Shown in pieces: positions 58,401 through 64,000 of a stretch of DNA of 64,000 nt; positions within the stretch are counted from its first letter, which is position 1; each line of letters begins with the position of its first letter. Under the pieces are notes generated by a model that was not told the origin of the DNA, ran no database searches, and saw nothing but the letters and a program-made list of their open reading frames with translations. This DNA is from JACKBC01 sp041391125 (GTDB taxonomy: Bacteria; Chloroflexota; Anaerolineae; Caldilineales; Caldilineaceae). The position numbers and the translations under genes are program-made. The DNA lies in the NCBI GenBank assembly GCA_041391125.1, contig JAWKON010000001.1, forward strand, positions 186,001-250,000, given 5' to 3'.

Positions 58401-61400
58401 TCACCTTGACGTGCGCCCATTCACAATCAGCGGCAACAAACTCCGGCTCACCGGTGTACCCGCCTTAGGCGTGACGGCGGGTGAGGACGATGGCACAGGC
58501 GTAGCGGGTATTGCGGTAGTTTCCGGTTGTGTGGGTGTCGGCGGTTATGACAGTACCTCCCCGATGGTGTGGGCGTGGCGGTCGGCGGCGTTGAGCCGGC
58601 CAGCGTCATGGTGACCAGCCCCACCGCGTCGATCCCCGCCGGCAGCGTTAGGTGTACCGTGGATTCTGCGGCGGTCTGCGTAAAGTCAATCGGGCGAATC
58701 GGACGGCCAGGGTGATGACGAAGTGATGACGCTTTACCCGCTGCGCTGGCAGACGCAGATCCACCGTGGCGCTAGCGGCGGAAGGTGGGCCGCATTCACA
58801 ACCACCGGCGTAGCCGTCCGCCGATGTGGCGGGAGCCCAATTGAGGCTGGCATCGGCATTGGTTTGGAGCAGGCCGGCAATTGGCGCATCCGCAATAGCG
58901 ATGGTGACCTGATCGAAATGGTTGGATTGGGGTTGGTCAGCCCGCCATTTTCACGAAAACAAACCACTCGTTGTAATTGCCTGTTTCACCGGTGGCGATC
59001 AGCGTGCCGGTAAATGCATTGACGCCGACAAGGTGGCATCGCTCACGGCTTGCACTTCGGGCGCGATCAGCACGCGGTAGCGCGCAAAGCGGCTGTGTTG
59101 GTATCAATGACCACGTCAAAAGGCACGTGAGCGCGATAGAGCAGATTGGCGGCGGCGCGATAGGCGGCAAAATGCACGGCATCCTGCACATCATACGGCT
59201 CGCCGGAGACGCTGTCCAGTAGATCACGGGTGCGCGGGCTGTAGAGCAGCCCCACTTCAGCCACGGAATCGCCGCTGTACAGGGCGCTTTCGTGGTCGGC
59301 CATCCAGCCAAACAGCTGGGTGCGGAAGGCGCCGTCCACCGTATCAGCCATCTGCGGGCCCTTGGTTTCGTAGAAATTGGCCCCCTCGGCCAGCACCATG
59401 CCAGCCAATTGGGCGCTGTCGCGCGGCGCGTAGCCGTAGGTCAGAATCCAGCTCGGTTTGCCCACATCGGCGCCGCGGGCAAAGGCGATCATGGTGCGGA
59501 AGGCCAGCCACTGATCCAGCGTGGCCGCCTGCATGCCGGTTTCGCCCTCATCCATGCGGTCAGCAATGGTTTCCACTTCATGGCCGGTGCTCATGTCGGG
59601 AACGCCCAGATAGCTGGTGGGGTCGTCGGCCACATAGGTGCTGCGTCCGGCGTCCACGCTGGAATTCTCGTTGAAAAAGACCAGGTTGGGGTTGACGGCG
59701 CGCGCCACGGCTTTCTCCGCCAGCAGAAAGTCGGCAATCTGGTCGTGCCGCCAGACGATCCAGCGTTGAAAAGCCGGGTCGTCCCAATTTTCGGTGTCGG
59801 GCTGATCATAGCCGGTGGCGGCTTTGAAAGCAGCGGCGCTGCACGGGTCACTGGAAGGCCACAGGTCATCGTGGTGGCCCACGCTGGACTGAAGATAGAC
59901 CTGATCCACCCACAGCCCGTCAATGCCAGTGGTCACCATATCCGACACACGCTCGAAGGCGAGCTGCCGAAAGGAAATCGGTGCGCCGCTGGGCGGGGTC
60001 GACGGCGCGCAGGGCGACAGCCAGATGTCCCAGGTGCCGGTATCCAGCCAGTGTTCTTCCTCATTGCTCACATCGTTAAAGAGCACGGGCTCACCGGCCA
60101 ACGAGAGCTGCGCCCACGCCGGGTGTTCCAGACCGGGGTTGCGTTCGGGAGGTGAAGTCAGTTCCAGCCCCACTTGATAGAGCACCACTTTGAGCCCGCG
60201 GTCGTGCGCCTTGGGTACGATGCGGGCCAGCAGCGCCTTGTCTTTGGCAAATTCAGCATCATCGACCCAAGTCGCATACTGCTCGCCCCAGGGGCTGTCG
60301 GCCAGCACCACGCTGACGCGCTGGGCGGCCAGCACATCCAATTGGGCGTCAATGGCGGCATCGCTGTCGGCGGGCGCAAAATAGGCGCCGGCAATGCGCG
60401 CCGTACGCGCCCATGTGGGCCAGGTGAAGTCAGCCTCCGTTAAAAGGTCGGATTCGTATGCGCCCATGTCGCAGTGCACGCCGGCCGGGCGGACCGCGCC
60501 GCGCTGATCGGTAGCCGGTGGCGGGCAGTTGACGGCGGCGTCGATGGCCGGGCTGTCCGGCAGCAGCGCTTGAGTTTGGGTGACGCCGCCGTTATTGGCC
60601 GGCGGAGCCAGCCGCGGATCGACGCGCGTTAGATCGCCGGGGGCGTTGAAGCCGCAATTGGCGTCGCTCTCCAGATTGCCGCCCAGTGAAGCGACAACGC
60701 CCCAATTGGTGCAATTCTTGCCGACATCAACATTGGGGGGAGAGCCATCGGCCATGATGGTATTGGTGGTGGTGAGGGTTCCGCTATTGTAAAGGCTGTT
60801 GCCGTCACCGGCGTGGTTGTCGGCCACGGTCAAGTTGGTCAGAAACAGCCGCCCGCCGTTGATAATACCGCCGCCTGCGCCCTCGGTGAAGTTACCGGAA
60901 ATGGTGCTGTTCACGCTGTGCATCCTGTCAAAACTGGCCACACCGCCACCACCAAAATCGCCATAATTATTGGCCACGGTGCTGTTGGTCAGGGTCAAAA
61001 CGCCGCCGCTGTGATAGATGCCGCCGCCTCTGGTTTGGGCGTGGTTGGCGGCAATCGTGCTGTTGGTCACGGTCAGCCCGCCGCCGTTGACAATGCCGCC
61101 GCCGTTGCCAAAGGGGGTATCGTTGCCGGTAATGACGCTGTTGCCGATGATCATGCGCCCAAAGTTGGCAAGGCCGCCGCCTGATACGCTGGCGCTGTTG
61201 CTGATGACGCGGCTGGCGTCCAGCGTCAGCACGCCGTCGCTGTAAATGCCGCCACCCTGGTTGTCTTTGATGCGCCCGTTGCGCACGGTCACGTTGGTGA
61301 GGGTGAGCGCGGTGTTGGCATAGAGAAAGAGCACGCGGTCCTCATTCTCGCCGTTAAGAATGGTGGCGTCGGCGCCGGCGCCGTTGATGGTCAACTGTTT

Positions 61401-61610
61401 GTCGTATAGCGCTAGATGCTCGCGGTAATTTCCCGCCGCCACATTGATAACATCGTGGGGCGCGGCGGCGTCCATGGCGCTTTGGATATTGGTGTAGTCG
61501 CAGCCGCTGGCGCAGACGGTGAGGGTGCGCGCATGGGCGGCGTGGGTTTGCAGAAAGAGCAGCGGGAGCCAGAGCAACAGGCTCAACCGCCCCCATTTTG
61601 TTCGTTTCAC
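58401..61610 (-). CDS. Secreted beta-helix plus TIM-barrel glycosidase-like protein (frameshifted at the end)
   Basis: GTG start at 61610 with CGGAGC upstream. A signal peptide ending AHAR is followed by a right-handed beta-helix with many SxISxNxA-type turns (LTVCASGCDYTNIQSAMDAA, then GGGIYxxG and STIAxNxA repeats; about 25-400). A (beta/alpha)8-like part (about 410-840) has RIAGAYFAPADSDAAIDAQL, GIDGLWVDQVYLQS and LVFFNENSSVDAG, as in glycosidase-like barrels. After 59067 the frame breaks many times, yet NAFTGTLIATGETGNYNEWF and a Pro/Thr-rich linker can be followed to the end SRSLLPLIVNGRTSR at 58401. Substrate unknown; a polysaccharide lyase or glycosidase is likely. Confidence 0.78.
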
Positions 61611-61753
61611 TCTTTTTTTGCTCCGGTTGATAACAAACGGCTATCGCCACAAAAGGCACAGAAAACACAAAAATTCGCTCTGCGCCTTTGGGAATTTTGT
61701 GTCCAACTTTGGTTGACTTTGTGGCAATTCAGCCCTGTTTGCCATCGAATGAC

Positions 61754-62923
61754 TCACGCCAATACTGCTTCCTTCAATCTGGCCTGCTGCTGTTTATAGG
61801 ACTGCTCGATGGCGGCCTGCTGCAAATCCATTTCTTCTTTGGCCAGCGTGGCATCGATCACGTCGTTGAGGATATTGTCCAAGGTGCGCTTGGGCTGCCA
61901 GCCGGTATAGACGCGAATTTTGGCAATGCTGGGGACGCGGCGGCGCATGTCTTCAAAGCCGACGGCATAGGCGTCGGTATAGGGCACCATGACAACGGGC
62001 AGTTCGGCAGAGGATTTGGCATAAGTGCCATTGACAGCGCCATTTTTATGGCCGTTGCGCAGCATGGAAACCGGTATTAGCAGACTATCGTTGCGCTTGC
62101 GCGCAGCCACGGCTTGCATCACGCGCTGCGCCAGTTCCAGAATGGTGACCTCCTCGGTGGCGCCAATGTTGAAGACTTCGCCAAAGGCTTCGGGGCAACT
62201 TGAAAGCGACAGGATGGCCGCCACGGCATCGTGGACGTGCAAAAAGCAGCGCGACTGCTGGCCGTCGCCGTACACCGTCAGCGGTTCGCCATTGAGCGCC
62301 TGCCGCACAAAGCGCGGCACGACCATGCCATATTGACCAGTCTGGCGCGGTCCCACGGTGTTAAAGAGGCGGAAGACCACTACCGGCAGCTTCTTCTGAT
62401 AGTAGTAGGCCAGCCCCATAAATTCATCCACCATTTTAGAGGCGGCATAAGACCAGCGGCTACGCGAAGTCGGACCCAGCACCACATCGTCATCTTCGGC
62501 AAAGGGGACGCGATGCCCCTTGCCGTACACTTCCGACGTGGAGGCCAAAAAGACTTTGGTGCGATAGCGCACGGCGGCTTTGAGGACACACTCGGTGCCG
62601 ATCACGTTGTTTTCCACGGTTTGCACCGGGTTCTCTACAATCAGCTTGACGCCTACCGTGGCCGCCATGTGATAAACGGCATCACATTCGCTGACCAGAC
62701 GGTCCACGATGACGGGGTTGCTAATTTCATCCACGGCAAACCGAAAGTTGGGGTGGCCGAGCAGGTGTTGGATATTTTCGACGCGCCCGGTGGACAGATT
62801 GTCCAACACGGTGACGTGCTGGCCGGCGTTGAGCAGCGCCTCGGCCAGGTGGCTGCCGATAAAGCCCATGCCGCCGGTGATAAGGTTGCGCGTTGGTTTG
62901 TCAATATATCGTTGGGTGTCCAT
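61754..62923 (-). CDS. NAD-dependent sugar-nucleotide epimerase/decarboxylase
   Basis: 389 residues, intact. The start at 62923 has TAGGAG ten bases away. NAD motif GGMGFIGSHLAEAL, then VLDNLSTGRVENI, the catalytic Thr/Ser region LASTSEVYGKG, and YAASK with Tyr/Lys of the SDR site; RLFNTVGPRQTGQYGMVVPR is typical for UDP-glucuronate decarboxylase or 4-epimerase relatives. The C-terminal extension after RTLDNILNDVI ends in a polar helix. It follows a UDP-sugar dehydrogenase gene, consistent with making UDP-xylose or UDP-galacturonate for surface polysaccharide. Confidence 0.92.
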   Translation of the reverse strand: MDTQRYIDKPTRNLITGGMGFIGSHLAEALLNAGQHVTVLDNLSTGRVENIQHLLGHPNFRFAVDEISNPVIVDRLVSECDAVYHMAATVGVKLIVENPVQTVENNVIGTECVLKAAVRYRTKVFLASTSEVYGKGHRVPFAEDDDVVLGPTSRSRWSYAASKMVDEFMGLAYYYQKKLPVVVFRLFNTVGPRQTGQYGMVVPRFVRQALNGEPLTVYGDGQQSRCFLHVHDAVAAILSLSSCPEAFGEVFNIGATEEVTILELAQRVMQAVAARKRNDSLLIPVSMLRNGHKNGAVNGTYAKSSAELPVVMVPYTDAYAVGFEDMRRRVPSIAKIRVYTGWQPKRTLDNILNDVIDATLAKEEMDLQQAAIEQSYKQQQARLKEAVLA

Positions 62924-62965
62924 TGGAAAGTTTTCTCCTAAATTGAGATTGTGGGTTGGGGGCCT

Positions 62966-63046
62966 CGCCTCCCCCTGGCCCCCTCCTCTCCACTTGTGGA
63001 GAGGAGGGGGAAAGACGCACAAAGTGCGTCAAGGGGGAGGAGAGGC
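62966..63046. repeat. CCCCCTCCTCTCCACTTGTG palindromic repeat
   Basis: CCCCTCCTCTCCAC with its complement GTGGAGAGGAGGGG, then a second small stem GACGCAC-AAA-GTGCGTC. It lies between the dehydrogenase and epimerase genes; a widespread type of intergenic palindrome in bacteria. Confidence 0.65.
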
Positions 63047-63056
63047 CTTTTCCCGT

Positions 63057-64000
63057 TTACAGTTTCACCACGCGCGCGATGCGGTCGTGGGTGCGGGCGG
63101 CTTCGGATAAGGCGTCGGCGGTGGCGTTGCGCGTGTCGATGATGAGCTGGCTTTGGTGCAAGATGCGCGCCCAGTCAAAGCTGCTGTGGGCGGTGGCAAT
63201 GATGACGCAATCGGCCTGGCACAGCGCATCATCATTGATCGCCACGCTGGAATAGAGACGACCATCCAGCGTGAGCCGCGGTACAAAAGGATCGTGATAC
63301 ATAGTTTGGGCGCCCTTTTCCTGCAGCAGGTGGAACAGATCCAGCGCCGGCGATTCGCGCATGTCGCTCACATCCGCCTTGTAGGTGATGCCCAGCAGCA
63401 GCACGCGGCTATTGCGCAGCGGCTTGCCGTCATCGTTGAGGGCGTCGGCAATTTTGCTCAACACATAGTGGGGCATGTTGAAGTTAATCTCCGCCGCCAG
63501 TTGGATAAAGCGGGCGTTATAGTTGAGCGTCTTCAGCTTCCAGGCCAGATAGTGCGGGTCAATGGGAATGCAGTGGCCGCCCAGACCGGGGCCGGGATAA
63601 AAAGGCATGTAGCCAAAAGGTTTGGTCTTGGCCGCCTCGATCACCTCCCACACGTCGACACCCAAGCGGTCGCACATAATGGCCACTTCGTTGATCAGCG
63701 CGATGTTGACGGCGCGGAAGGTGTTCTCCAGCAGCTTGACCATTTCAGCGGTGGCGGTGGTGGAGACGGGCACCACTTTTTCGATGGCGCAACTGTAGAG
63801 CGCTTGCGCCACTTCCAAACAGCGCGGAGTGACGCCGCCCAGCACCTTGGGCGTAATGCGCACGGTCCAATCGGTGCGGCCAGGGTCAATGCGCTCGGGC
63901 GAAAAGGCCAGGAAGAAATCTTGGCCCACTTTCAGCGCGCTGCGGTCAATTTTGACCCGCTGCAAACGGCAGCATAATCTCCTCGGTGGTGCCGGGATAG
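63057..64000 (-). CDS. UDP-sugar 6-dehydrogenase family protein, C-terminal part (cut by window edge, frameshifted)
   Basis: The visible part begins YPGTTEEIMLP in the frame entering from the right edge; one base shift near 63960 leads to the main frame LQRVKIDRSALKVGQDFFLA. It carries FSPERIDPG, the dehydrogenase centre TAEMVKLLENTFRAVNIAL, the catalytic Cys in GPGLGGHCIPIDP and the UDP-binding domain with LLGITYKADVSDMRESPA. These are the signatures of UDP-GlcNAc/ManNAc dehydrogenases (WecC/TviB type) more than UDP-glucose ones. It oxidises the sugar C6 alcohol to acid. The N-terminal NAD domain is outside the window. Confidence 0.92.
   Translation of the reverse strand, partial: IPAPPRRLCCRLQRVKIDRSALKVGQDFFLAFSPERIDPGRTDWTVRITPKVLGGVTPRCLEVAQALYSCAIEKVVPVSTTATAEMVKLLENTFRAVNIALINEVAIMCDRLGVDVWEVIEAAKTKPFGYMPFYPGPGLGGHCIPIDPHYLAWKLKTLNYNARFIQLAAEINFNMPHYVLSKIADALNDDGKPLRNSRVLLLGITYKADVSDMRESPALDLFHLLQEKGAQTMYHDPFVPRLTLDGRLYSSVAINDDALCQADCVIIATAHSSFDWARILHQSQLIIDTRNATADALSEAARTHDRIARVVKL

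Overview
The window is about 64 kb of GC-rich bacterial chromosome. The gene content suggests a free-living Chloroflexota bacterium of the Anaerolineae/Caldilineae type. The hints are SARP/BTAD regulators fused to STAND NTPase and WD40 modules, large secreted LamG/LRR, FG-GAP and beta-helix proteins whose C-termini read (I/L)xLPL..R, and lipoprotein-anchored ABC binding proteins. The lineage is inferred from family composition only; there is no rRNA or other phylogenetic marker in the window. I saw no rRNA, tRNA, CRISPR array, prophage or intact insertion sequence.

Layout. 0.1-8 kb (minus strand): a lipoprotein, two LolD/MacB-like ATPases, a large FtsX-type permease and an OmpR/histidine-kinase pair, probably one operon. 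8.4-15.6 kb (plus): a COG4705-like membrane protein, a small membrane protein, a PepSY protein, a PAP2 phosphatase, a secreted phosphoesterase and a second two-component pair; two of the transcription units carry the same 37-nt box upstream. 15.6-21.2 kb (minus): an orphan response regulator, tatA, and an oligopeptide ABC uptake set (permeases and binding protein, no ATPases here). 21.2-26 kb (minus): a stress-type membrane protein, a glucose-dehydrogenase-like enzyme, and a KimA-like transporter with YetF/DUF421 and DUF1003 proteins. 26.4-29.5 kb (minus): a sugar ABC transporter. 29.7 kb: a decayed oligopeptide permease relic. 30-35 kb: a COG4315-type lipoprotein, an M16 double-domain peptidase and a small lipoprotein. 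35.1-37.6 kb (minus): a compact ArsR-AHSA1-DUF899-SRPBCC-DinB operon whose ArsR appears leaderless and self-repressed. 37.7-41.9 kb (minus): a giant BTAD-STAND-pentapeptide-(WD40)x14 regulator. 42-49.6 kb: a small conserved protein and two giant surface proteins around a VapBC-type toxin-antitoxin pair. 49.7-55 kb (minus): PrsW, S41 protease, an MprF-like protein and MgtE. 55.2-56.6 kb: a decayed, AT-richer BTAD regulator interrupted by an 83-nt palindrome. 56.9-64 kb (minus): phosphohexomutase, beta-helix/TIM-barrel secreted protein, sugar-nucleotide epimerase and UDP-sugar dehydrogenase (an envelope-polysaccharide theme).

Two points cut across the window. First, about nineteen of some fifty genes are split by one-base frameshifts, often at homopolymers, sometimes as compensating pairs, and in genes with otherwise complete motifs. 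The simplest reading is uncorrected indel error in a long-read or metagenomic assembly, so I annotate these as single genes and give the joined span. Second, the spacers are full of short palindromic and heptamer/octamer repeats; several of them supply start codons, stop codons or in-frame linker residues.
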